In this document: positions 1 to 11,105 of the stretch, one piece after another | Layout: every line of letters begins with the position of its first letter | How positions within the stretch are numbered: the first letter of the stretch is position 1 | Origin: Taxillus chinensis | Taxonomy: Eukaryota > Streptophyta > Magnoliopsida > Santalales > Loranthaceae | Length of the DNA stretch: 64,000 nucleotides | Assembly: GCA_023512835.1 (NCBI GenBank) | Contig: CM042088.1 | Coordinates: 44,470,771-44,534,770, forward strand | Reading direction: 5' to 3' | Position numbers and translations under genes: made by a program | Notes under the pieces: model-generated | What the model was told of the DNA's origin: nothing | The model's input: only the letters and a program-made list of their open reading frames with translations | The model's database searches: none

Positions 1-148
1 AGCACAGGATTCACAGCAATCAAGAATTAAACATCCGGCAGATCCTATGAGATTACATTTCAAGCGAAACATCGAATAGAACAACCGATGAATCAAATCC
101 AATGCCACATGAGAAATTAAACAAACAAACAGCGAATCCAACAAACAC

Positions 149-227
149 CTTGGGCGATGCCGTGTTCATTGGTCGGCTTCAAGGAGAGGATATCATTGGG
201 AAGATCGACCTTGCCATCAGCCATCAT
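149..227 (-). CDS. First coding exon of a gene leaving the left edge; probably GYF-domain (EXA1-like) protein
   Basis: Reading leftward, two adjacent ATG codons (227-225 and 224-222) open a 26-codon stretch beginning MMADGKVDLPNDILSLKP. It ends in a split codon at a GT donor (148-147). Plant GYF-domain proteins of the EXA1 type (translation-related adaptor proteins that bind proline-rich partners) start with a very similar acidic MADGK-LPDDLLSSKPSD segment, and that resemblance is my only ground for the name. The GYF domain itself would lie outside the window. Upstream (about 228-540) is a GA-rich leader, as expected of a 5' UTR. Which of the two ATGs is used cannot be decided. It could be another protein with a similar acidic N terminus; that this is a coding first exon is more certain than the family. 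Confidence 0.5.
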
Positions 228-540
228 CGCAGCGGACAGGATTGCGCGAATCGGATTGGAGAGATCGGAGGTTTTGAGAATTCAAATGCAACAAACAAAC
301 AACGACACACGCACACACAACAAAGCGATATTGAAATTGAGATTGAAAATGCGACGCGGGGTTGGAATCGAGAGAGGGTTTTAGGGTTCGAAGCACCAAA
401 GTGAGGCCAAAGGTAGAGAGAGGAGAGAGAGAGAGAGAGAGAAGCTAGGGTTGGTGAAGGTTAGGGTGTATCGATCGGAACAGAGAGGAGAGCGAGTGTG
501 AATTTTAATTTGGAAGAGAGAGAGAGAGAGATGGAGGGGA
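228..540 (-). promoter_or_regulatory. Probable 5' UTR and core promoter of the left-edge gene, with GA/CT microsatellites
   Basis: This stretch lies directly upstream of the minus-strand first exon. It holds two GA microsatellites (about 414-442 and 514-530), which read as CT tracts on the gene strand. CT-rich tracts are common in plant 5' leaders and core promoters. No clear TATA box was seen. The short ORFs across it on both strands look like chance. Confidence 0.35.
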
Positions 541-2600
541 ATTATAATTTTAATATTTTTTTCGTGTTAATCGCATTCCCAAACCGTGAATTCGCCGGAC
601 CAATCAATCTTGTTGGGCCGTTTGTGTCGTGTCTGGAAAATCCAATCGCGTTTCGGCCCACGTATAACAAAAACGAAAAAAATTTATAAAATAATTCACC
701 CGTTTTATAGATTTATAAAATAATTCGCGTTTAACTGTTTTGGTTTTAAAATATAATAATTATTTTTAAATATAAAAATATAAAATTAAAAATAATAAAA
801 TATTATTTTCATTCGTTAAATTTTTATTATTTTCAATTTTAAATTTTTCTGTATTCAAAAATAGCTATTATATTTTTAAAACAAAAAGAAAAAAAAATCT
901 CAACTAAACATACCAATTGAAAAAAAAAACATACCAAACAGTTATTATTATGAAAGGTGAATTAAAAAAAAACTTCTAATCTAGAACAAAAATATGTTAA
1001 TATTGAAATATTTACATTAGGCAATTAGGGTTATAAATGAACCAAACGTTCATAAATAAGTGTTTGGCTCAATAAAAAATCGTTAAGAAATAATACCATT
1101 CGTGAACAATTCGGGAATATCATTATTATATTTGTGAACGTTTACGAATAATTCGTGAGTATCGTTCGTGTTCGTTAAAATTATTTGTAAACGAAAAATT
1201 AACAAATTAATGAATATGTATAAAAGTAATTTTATTAAATATAAATATAAAATACTTTTATTAAATATGATTTAATAAGCATAAACTTTTATATTATTAT
1301 TAAATAAAAAATATTTGATTTATTTGTTTATTATTACTATTATTATAATATTTTTCTTGAATTATATATAATAATTGTTTAAATATATTAAACAAAAATA
1401 ACATAATATAATAGTTAATTAATTATATTTTTTGAATAAGTTTACGGTATGAATCTTTTTGCAGATTTTTATAATTTTATAATTATTTTCGTAAACGTTC
1501 GTAAACAAATTTATTAATACATGTTCGGAAACGTTTATGAATCGTTCGTGAACAACAGAATAATGTTCGCGAACGGTTTATGAACATTATAGTTTAAAGC
1601 TCCTGTTCGACTTGGTTCCTTACTGAATAATAACAAATACATTCGAACACTTTATTATTCGGCTCGGTTCGATTTGTTTGTAGTTATAGGCAAAATACTA
1701 ATATCATAATATAAATAAAATATACTTATTGAAATTTTAGGATATAAATACAATATTTAAATAAACTACCGTTATAATAATATTTCCAACATCTCAATTG
1801 AATAAAAATTTTGTAATATTTGATTAGTTTGTAAAATGAAAATAAATAAGTAACATTCATAATAGCATTAGTAAAAATAAATAAATATAACGAAGACTAT
1901 CACTTGCTACCAAACACGTGTACAAACTTTATTTCCATAGTCGTATTTCATTCCAATAATATGAAATGGATTGGTAATTTTATCCTTTCAAGGGAGAAAA
2001 AAAAGCCAATTAACTTTCAAATATTAGTAGAAAATCCAAATTTATTTTTAAAAAGCAAGAGATAACAAAATTTTATATTAATATTATTAAACTCATGCCA
2101 GATGAAACAAAACAGGTGGTGTTTTTCCATCTACAAAATCGCCTCCGAAGCAAGTAAAATTTCTATCGCTGGTTGATGGGAGGATACTTTACTTTGTATG
2201 TTGAGCTAGGCATCGAAAAGTTCCTAAATATTAGTATTAATCTGTGTATTTATTTTCATATTATATGTGTTATGATCACATCAAAATGCAAATCTGTCCA
2301 TATGTCATAATACTATTCACTTCGAACAGCCCCGGCTTTAATAAGTATTATAATATTTTGAAGTTTGCTCTATCTTATTATGTCCCGCTTTCTTCTAAGA
2401 TATAATTTTCCAACAGTATGTACTATTGCCTTGTTTATTTGGATACACCCTTCAATAGCATCCACTTGACGGTTCCAGCATCCTTAATGCCTAGTTCCTT
2501 AATCACAAGACATGTCTTTGTTCCAGCATCCACTTGACGGTTTTCTGTTAACAATTTGATTCATGGTTAGAGCATAAGGGGAGGACTGATCCAATGCCTA
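541..2600. other. AT-rich intergenic DNA with a palindrome-rich repeat cluster
   Basis: No gene is seen. About 1085-1600 repeats variants of GTTCGTGAAC and CGTAAACGTTCGTAAAC on both strands, giving many short imperfect palindromes. This is typical of decayed non-autonomous DNA transposons or LTR remnants in dicots, but no terminal repeats or target-site duplication could be fixed. The rest is A/T homopolymers and TATTAT-type low-complexity sequence. Confidence 0.5.
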
Positions 2601-2601
2601 A

Positions 2602-3155
2602 ACCCCCGTTTCCTTCACCACACAGTACAAATCGTTGGAATCCCATTCTTACCCTGGCTTATGCATCGAAAATGGCTCGCGCAACTTTACAGAAGTACAA
2701 GATTGGCAATTGAGGACCAGGGAACTATCAGAGCCACAGCATGGAAACGCCTCGGAGTCTGCAGACTCTAAAGTCACAAGGAGGGTTGGATTTGATTTAA
2801 CTGGTTCCCATGCCTCCTTCAATTAAGAGAAGCTTACTTCAGTAGATCCAAAGTCACAAGTCACAGCAGGATAGAACCAGCAATGGCATCAGCATCCCAT
2901 TTTAGTGCACGTGAAATACTGGGGAAGCTAGATCAAGAAGAAAGATTGGCCTTCTCTGTTTCGGACCAGTTTGCAGTTGGGATTTCGTTGCCATCTACAG
3001 TTGGCCAAGATTGCTTCATTTTGCATTGGGTCACCTCATATTGCTCTCAGCATCAACTCACTCAATTCCAAAAGATCTGCAGTTCCAACAAAACGCGCAC
3101 AAACAATCAATTAATTGGTGAAGAAGTATTAAGGCATTTTACAAGGCTCTCGTGA
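2602..3155 (+). other. Unassigned higher-GC island with two short ORFs; possible gene remnant or transcribed fragment
   Basis: GC rises against AT-rich flanks. One open frame runs 2602-2826 (ending GFDLTGSHASFN) and another, in a different frame, runs 2883-3155 from an ATG (MASASHFSAREILGKLDQEE). Neither shows a domain I recognise and no convincing splice pair joins them. Around 3447-3480 and 3637-3670 two diverged copies of the same short segment occur (ATTTCGGCTACACTC and ATTTCAGTTACACTC), suggesting local duplication of a 3' UTR-like sequence. It may be a pseudogene or a terminal exon; a function cannot be given. Confidence 0.2.
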
Positions 3156-3699
3156 ATGGGATTGTCATGGAAGGATTGGGCGAACAATCACCAAGTCTAC
3201 CATGGGCAAACAATGAAATTACTTGGTTCCTGTTTGACTCTGCATTATAGGTCTGTCAAGTAGGTTCATGGTATCGTTATTGAGCAATGGTGGTTCATTA
3301 GTTAGAATCAAGAAACAGTTTGTTGGTATGGTATATGTGAACTGATTCATTGTAATTGGAAGTCCCAGCATGTTGTCTTTTCCTCCCATTATTATTATTA
3401 TTAGAGATTATGTAGTAGTTCCCATCTCCGTCTCTATGTAACATTTTAATTTCGGCTACACTCATTCTCCAGCTCTATATCAATTTTTTGTGAGGTTTGT
3501 TTTGTACCTAGAACTTCAACCTGGCAGGGAGGTCCGGACTGACCACAAAAACCAGCTTCCATGTGAACCAATGGTATAAAGACTATAGCCAATTAATGGG
3601 GGTGTTATTATTTTTATTTTTATTGCTGACAATTAATTTCAGTTACACTCTTGCTCCAACTTATATTGCCGGCCTTCATTAATTTTACGCCTTCATTTT

Positions 3700-4780
3700 T
3701 TATTTTTATAGACTCTGGTCAATGGAAGCCAACATCATACTATTTTAATATATATTGTTGAACTCCATTGTCCTTTGAATTAGTGATGTTTGTTTATTTA
3801 ATGAGTGCTGGCGAGAACTATTTATTAATGTTTAAGATAATAATAATAATATGATCTGTTTTTTTGAATATTAATATTATGTCACGTCATCATTTCATTA
3901 TAAATTCTATGATTAAAGTTATGTCACGTTATCATTCGATTACAAATTTAATTGAATCATCTGACAAAATATCAGCTTTCTATTTATAGGTCATGAAAGT
4001 TAAAGTTAATCCGTGAATTGATATTAAATTATTAAAAAATTATACCAATTCATAGTTAAATCCAATGATTTACTTATTTAATAAAAATTTTCATATTTAC
4101 TATTTAATAAAAAATTTCATATTTATTGTTAATAAACATATTTGTAGATAAGATTTGTATCGATTCACAAACAAAACAAACATTTATTTTCTCATTTATT
4201 CAATCAAATTGTTTTATAATATAGTAAAAATAAACAAAATCTTTTTTTTTTCACATCTCAATTTATATTAAAAATATCAAAAAGATAAAGGAATTATGAT
4301 TTTATATATTATACTAATGATAATATTTTTTATAAAATTAATAAATCAAATGATTCCAATATAATTTAACATATTGTTATAATTATTTAACATAGTTAAT
4401 ACAAGTAATATAAAAGATATACATAATATGGGCGAATTTCTGGTACCAAACAATATTTTAACAATATTTGTTTTCGAACGTATCTACACGAAATAAACAA
4501 TTTGAATAGGCTTAATGAAGGAATGAAGGTGTGGTTCGATCACGAAAATATTTATGAACTTAATTTACCGGTCATTTACAGCCCTAGACAGCAGTGATTT
4601 ATACACGAAGTAGAAACCTCTTTTATGAGTTGAAACGGCATGTTCTTCGTGCTGTCATAACCATTGAGAGCAGGGAGGATCGCGCAAAATGGCTTATGTA
4701 GTATGACCCATATATAAATAGCATCAAGGGTTATTACAGCAAATGATATCCAATTGGTTTAGACAAAATAACGGGTAGAC
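3700..4780. other. AT-rich intergenic DNA
   Basis: Long A/T runs and short direct repeats, for example two TTATGTCACGT(C/T)ATCATT segments near 3880 and 3919. No gene, transposon terminus or RNA gene was recognised. Confidence 0.5.
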
Positions 4781-4864
4781 CTGACCAAATCACTAATGCT
4801 GTCACGTAAAGGAAGGTTGCGTGGGAGAGGCATGGCTTATATAGAATTTCCTTGCGCACTTTTC

Positions 4865-4884
4865 ATATATATATATATATATAT

Positions 4885-4915
<31 letters not shown>
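4865..4915. repeat. Compound (TA)n(TG)n microsatellite
   Basis: About 11 TA units are followed directly by about 14 TG units. It lies 3' of the Ole e 1-like gene (which is on the minus strand). Confidence 0.9.
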
Positions 4916-4917
<2 letters not shown>

Positions 4918-5245
4918 CATGGTCATTAGCAGAACTATGAATAAAAGTAAAGCATCAGTTCTCATTACGCACTTGCTAATCTGAATATACCAGATTGTAG
5001 ATGACAAACAACACAGTGCTTACCAAGCAAAGTTATGCAGTAACGAAAACACCAACTCTGCTTATTGAAGCCATATTTTTGAAGTTCAAGTTGGCTACAG
5101 GCAATACTAAAGGTATCCCAGGTACTAGATCCCTTGGGTTCTGTACAGACATGGGGATGATGGTTTCGAAAAAATTGACAACTGCCAATTTTGGAAGCAT
5201 TTGGAGGCGAAGGGTTGAAATGAAGAATACAACCAAGCCCTCCTT

Positions 5246-6059
5246 CTAGTTTCCACACAGGGCAACGTTTCTCTTGAGTGGCCGAAAAGTCAGAGCACTG
5301 AGGCTATAGATGCAGAGATTGGCTTGCTTTGATTTAATTGATATCTCATCAGATGTAGTCTTGTAACCAGGCACGTTGCATGAAGAGGACGAGCTGCTTA
5401 CCAGGCTCGCTTGGCATGCTGATTCAATCCCTGGAGATTCGGCACACTCAATCCCATCCACCGAAGGTATTTCCAGCTTGTAGTACCCGAGTTTGTTGGT
5501 GGTTCTCTTCACGGAGAATGATATCTGCTCTACTGTTTTCGGTGAAAACACATTGAATTTGCAATCTATTTTGACCTCTGCACCTGTACAAGGAAACCCA
5601 TAAAAATTTTATTAGGCCCTCTGCTTCGAGGGAAATCCTTAATAATGTGATTGAAGTTGATTTCTAATGAATAGGTACTTGAAAATGTTGTAAAATACGA
5701 CTGAGCATGAAATCTAACTAACGAGCGTTTGAAGTTTTTCTGAAATACGCGACTGAAGTTGAATTTTTTCTGAAATATCTGAAAAACAGTCAATGTGCAA
5801 CTGAGGTTTATTTGAAGCATATTTCTGAAAATGAAAACAAGTAAATGGGTATCCAAGATACATCACCTGGTAGGAAGTAGCTGTGCCTGGAGAAGGTGTT
5901 GTTGGCGCAGAAGTCACAATAGACATTACCCATTACAGTGATCTGGGAATGGGTGTTGTGTTTTGCGGGTTGAACCTTGGATGATGAAAATGACCAAGTG
6001 AAGAAAGATGAGAGGAGGAACAGTATCAAGGGATTCATGACAGTAAATTTGGAGAACAT
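5246..6059 (-). CDS. Pollen Ole e 1 / extensin-like domain secreted protein (2 exons, 176 aa)
   Basis: Exons are 6059-5867 and 5583-5246, with a 283-bp GT-AG intron; the split codon rejoins as Gly within FLPG-AEVKIDC. The N terminus is a hydrophobic signal peptide (LILFLLSSFFTW), so the product should enter the secretory pathway. ATG at 6059 is used, but the second Met (M8, directly before the hydrophobic core) is an equally good start. Family hallmarks are VMGNVYCDFCANNTFS, the SYFLPG turn, VKIDC, and further cysteines (GIEC, SAC, SSC, NLC, ALC) expected to form disulfides. Ole e 1-domain proteins are small secreted pollen or cell-wall proteins; the biochemical role of this member is unknown. 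The length is typical. The gene is isolated, with no related neighbour. Confidence 0.88.
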
Positions 6060-6061
6060 GA

Positions 6062-6640
6062 GAAAGGATTTTGTTCAATGGCTCTGGGGAAAAACAGATC
6101 TTATGTAATGTCGTAGCTGTTGATATTGAATATTGTGTGGACAGTGAGCACCAATTGTTGAACAAAACAAGACAAAAGGACCCGAGAACAGCTCTAATTT
6201 TTTCACAACCGATAGACATGTGAATGTCCTTTGTCATGTACTGGGGAGGAGAGAGAAAGAGAGTGGCCTTTTTCAAAGGTTGTGTGACTTATTTGGAGAT
6301 TCACGGGCGTGCAATGCTTGCTTAATTTAATGACTGGGGGACCTAGGCGGTGTATTATATGGAGGATTAGGGACGGTATGGGACATGGGCATGGTGTACT
6401 TATTGGGCCTGTTTAACCATAAAAATGTAGTGCAGGGTGTCATTGCGGACAGGAAGATGCGGCGAGGCATGCCAGAGATTTGCATTATGCATCGGGGATA
6501 CTTGTTTACAAAAAAAAAAAAAAACTTATCTCTTGTCTTGTCCTCTCTAATTCTAAAGCCTCTGCAACTGAAATAATTGAGTAGGGAAAGTGAGTATGTA
6601 TAGCTCTGAAAGCAAGTTGTAACGCCTATGAAGGCATGAG
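6062..6640. other. Upstream region of the Ole e 1-like gene
   Basis: This should contain the minus-strand gene's 5' UTR and promoter. No unambiguous TATA box was fixed. Short ORFs on both strands show no domain. Confidence 0.3.
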
Positions 6641-6644
6641 ACAA

Positions 6645-7440
6645 GACTATAGAACCCAGTCACGGGCAGACCTCTTCCAATTTCAAGACAGACCAGGCAG
6701 ACACTAATAAAGATCTCACGTTAATAATTGTGGCACGAGGCAGGCGAGACACAGGAGAAACAATCCAAACCACGTGAACCTCATTCATATAAATTCAGGA
6801 TCTAATGACAGAATGCATACTGGACCTATCAGTTCAACTAAGAAAATAAAAACTTACTGCCACAAGGATGAATCTTTAGATTGCTAGTTATTTGTATGAC
6901 GGTAAATAAGAAAGGGCCAAATGCCACAACCTTACCACCTTGACGATGGTTAACGGTGATTGCAAGGACAGTGGCGTTTGGATGGTGATTGACGAGTCGT
7001 AACAGCCTGTGGAGAGGCTAAAAGTAATGTAGCAACTCTTGTTAAGACTTCCTGTTCTCAATGCCTCAATGGGTACAACTCTAGCGCCTAATCCCACCCC
7101 TACCAACGATCGATGATGGAGCCTAGGAACTAATCCTTGGTCGGCTTGACGGTAGACGCCCACTCGAAGTAGCACGACACATGCAATTCGAAGACTTCAA
7201 TGATAGAGGTTTTAAAGAGGACTTCATGGGTTGTCAAGGGGATTGCCAACAGGATTGAAATCAACACGATTATTAGATCGGTGCAGACATATCCTTCTTA
7301 TAGGGAAAATTGCAAATCGAAGATTTCCTAGAGGTTAGATTCTTTGAGTGGTTGGAAATACAAGGATGTCTATAATGATGGATGGGTGGACGCATATACG
7401 GAGTGTGATATGGTATAAGTACTAAAATAGTCGGCTACTA
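6645..7440. other. Unassigned mid-GC segment, possibly a decayed retroelement piece
   Basis: Base composition is less AT-rich than the flanks, and 6888-7175 is open on the minus strand. No RT, integrase, gag zinc-knuckle or host domain is recognisable, and stops interrupt all frames beyond about 95 codons. I cannot assign it. Confidence 0.2.
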
Positions 7441-7773
7441 GGGGTGATACTTGCTTTATTGGATTAACAACCATAGAACCATTAACAACTATAAAAAAAC
7501 CAACAATTAGTTATCAACTTATTTTGAGAATCCAAAAAGAAATTAATGTCAAATTGAGCAAGCCTTTTAAATAGTAATCTCCAATCTAATATATCACATG
7601 CTTTCATTATATCAAGCTTTTAAAAAATAACATTAGAGCCATTGACCAAATTCCAGAGATGTCAAATATTTTAGTCTATTAACCCTTATGAGATAGCCTA
7701 ATGGTTAATATATACAGCTTTACATTTGATGGATGTATTGCTTCCAAATCTTAGGAGCACCGTGGAATAGGAG

Positions 7774-7934
7774 TTTTTTTTTTTTTTTGAATAAGGGTGA
7801 ATTGTATTAAAAAAAATAAAATATAATCCACCAGGATTAAAGCACTTTGATTGTCCAAAATGAGTTTGGAAGGCGCATAAACTAATGCCTAAAATCATGT
7901 CACAAAGAGCCTTTTTTTTTTTAGGAATAAGGGT
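7774..7934 (-). mobile_element. Possible 3' end(s) of LINE-like retroposon with poly(A) tail
   Basis: A T15 run (7774-7788) is followed by GAATAAGGGT, and a T11 run (7912-7922) by a closely similar GGAATAAGGGT. On the minus strand both read as short sequences ending in oligo(A), as expected of retroposed 3' ends inserted near each other. No ORF2 or target-site duplication was identified, so this is a weak call. Confidence 0.25.
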
Positions 7935-9590
7935 ATTAGCTGTAGCTTCCCAATCATTTTTGTTTTCCTATAATATATACAACAAATTCTACTAATCATT
8001 TTCTATATTATTAAAATAATATTTTATAGTTTTTTATTTAATAATATTTTTTATGATTTAATAAAGAAAAAAGTTAAAGTTATAGAAAATATAAAGAAGA
8101 GAGATAATATAAATAGAATTTTTATAATTTAATAATCATAACAAGTAATATTACTTTAGAAATACTATATAAATTTTACAAAAAAGGTTAATTATATGGC
8201 TTTGAGAATGTTTTTATAATTTTCTTTTTACTTTTTTCCATAATAAAGTGAAACAGATTATTATAGGAAATATCTTATCAATATTCTAATAATAGTCGAA
8301 GTTATTCCCTTTAAACACTATTTCTCAAAGTTTTAATATGGTATCTTTTTTTTTTCCAAAATATTATTGTCTTTGTTTTATTTTATTTTTTTAATAACTT
8401 GTCTAACATTGGCACATTTATTAATTTCTGTTTAAAAGAAAATCCAAAGAACTATACCTCAGGACACATGCGAAAAATGTGTAATGACACTAGTATATAT
8501 TAATTTTTACGTGATAAAATAAAAAATACAAGTCGACTAATAAAAATATAAATTATGTTGTCTTCTCACATAAGTTCTCATGTGCACCGTGATACAATAG
8601 TATTTTATTAATTCTATATCATCATAGAAACACATTTCTCATCAACAAGTTGAACAAAGGCCTATTTTTCCTATTTTTGTCCATTCTTTTTTTAAAAAGA
8701 AAATTAGTTCTTTTTGTTTTTTCTATATATTTTTTAAAAAATTACAAATTAGGGTATACCCAAAATTGCCTTACCCAACACTCAAAACCCATTTATCGGA
8801 AAATTGGTCGTTCGCATTGATAAAATATTTTACTTTCGACCTCCCCCCCAAAAAAAAAAACGAGTTACTATTTCCTTTGCTGCCAGAGCATTGTGGACCT
8901 GTGGTCCTTTGGGGAATGGGGCTTTGTGTGTGTGTGTGTGTGTGTGTTTTGGTTCTAGGTACAGATTTTTTGGGAATCATATAAAGCGGAAATGTATTGT
9001 GTACATGTAAAAATTGATTTGGTTTATATGATTTAAAAATTAAAAAAACTATCTTATGACTAGTTTACGGTTTAGTTATTTCGGAAATGAATTGATCAAA
9101 TTGATTAAATATTATATAATATATATTCAAAGATGTTATTTATGTCTTTTTTTTCTAGTTTATTTGCAAATGCAGTCACAACTCTCATAAATTTAAATTA
9201 TTCTTTAAAATGTTAACATAGAATCAATACTAATACATATATACAAATATGTACAAGCATTAGTTAACTAACAAATTAGAAATATTAATAATGGATAGAT
9301 TGCCTTGCTGATTTAGTATCTAATTAAGCAAAACACTCAAGTTATTAATATATTATTTTTTTTTACTTTAATTGTTATTAATTAAACGCTAATGATGGTC
9401 AAAAAATAACGAATCGAACATTTATGTACTGAATCAAACCTGCCCGATAATTTTTTAATTGAATTGATCGATTTTAATTGATTATTTGTTCAAACTATAG
9501 GTTTTGGGTTTAAATTATAAAGTTTACGTAAAGTGATAGATGATCGCCTCTACGTGGAACAGGAAGAGCTCAAAATTTATTTATTTATTT
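7935..9590. other. AT-rich intergenic DNA
   Basis: Mostly A/T-rich sequence with a (TG)n microsatellite at about 8923-8947. The ORFs around 8766-9010 merely read through that repeat and a poly-A tract. This region lies 3' of the glutaredoxin fragment. No other gene is seen. Confidence 0.5.
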
Positions 9591-9674
9591 TATTAATCAA
9601 AGAAGCCAAATGATGAAACCCCAAAAAATATTAAATAACGAGGCCACGTACGTACTATATAGTATATATGACAG

Positions 9675-9878
9675 TTAAATTGAAAGCCAGAGAGCTCCGG
9701 CATCCTTGAGGAGAGGAAGGAGGGTGGCGTTGATGTGGGACGCCATGACTCTATCCGTGGCTCCGACGAGCTTGCCACCGATGAACACCACGGGCACTAC
9801 CCCCGCCCAGCCGCCTAGGAGATACGACAGCGCCGACTCCATGTCCGTCCCCCTCGGATCCTCGTCCAGCTCGTGCGG
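9675..9878 (-). pseudogene. CC-type (ROXY-class) glutaredoxin, C-terminal 67 aa only; 5' half lost in homopolymer sequence
   Basis: The minus strand encodes [20 protein letters not shown], then [15 protein letters not shown] and DAGALWLSI before a TAA stop (9677-9675). This is the C-terminal half of a plant class III glutaredoxin: the VPVVFIGG cis-proline/glutathione site, the G(G)KLVG-TD motif, and the C-terminal ALWL motif that in this family supports partnership with TGA transcription factors. A full protein is about 100-140 aa with an N-terminal CC-x-C/S redox site. That half should lie just above 9878, where the sequence turns at once into poly-G/poly-T. The surviving frame has no stops and keeps all family residues, so the break looks like a sequencing or assembly failure rather than true pseudogenisation. 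The class is firm; the exact paralogue is not. Confidence 0.85.
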
Positions 9879-10440
<562 letters not shown>

Positions 10441-11071
10441 GGTCATTCACGTCATGGCCATTCTTATTTCTTTTGTTGTTTTATCTTGTGCTTTATTTCC
10501 TCCATCTTTCCTGATATTTTCCATCATTTTAAAAAGCGATTTTTCTCCATGACTCTTGCTCGAAGGCTAAAGCCCTACCCGACCTATTTAAACAAGAACC
10601 ATTAGATGGCACAAATTATAGGCGTTGGTCCCAAAAGTTGTTAATTTTCTTTGAACAACTTGAGGTTGATTATGTGCTATTTTCGGATTTCCCTGTTGTT
10701 GAAATGGGCACCTCGCAACGTCTTTTTTTTTTTTTTTTTCCTATTTTTTTTTCCCCCTTCTGGTACCAAAAGGGGGGGGAGGGGGGTTTAAAAAAAAAAT
10801 TAAAAAAAAAAACAAGTGTGGAGAGGACATCTTCTAAATCACATGAGTAACTCTCTTTTTGATTTATTCTACAAAACGCCAAAGATATTTGGAATGTGCT
10901 GGGGGGTGGGGGGGGGGTGTTTGTGGGGAAGAAGTATGTCGTGGGTTGGCAATTCCGCCGGATGGTTGCACGATGCCTTATGGGCAAGTGCATGCATATG
11001 AGAATCTTTCGTTGATGACCACCAACAAACGTGCTGTCCGCCGCCATCCGCTCCGACCCACTCCAGAAGCC

Positions 11072-11105
<34 letters not shown>

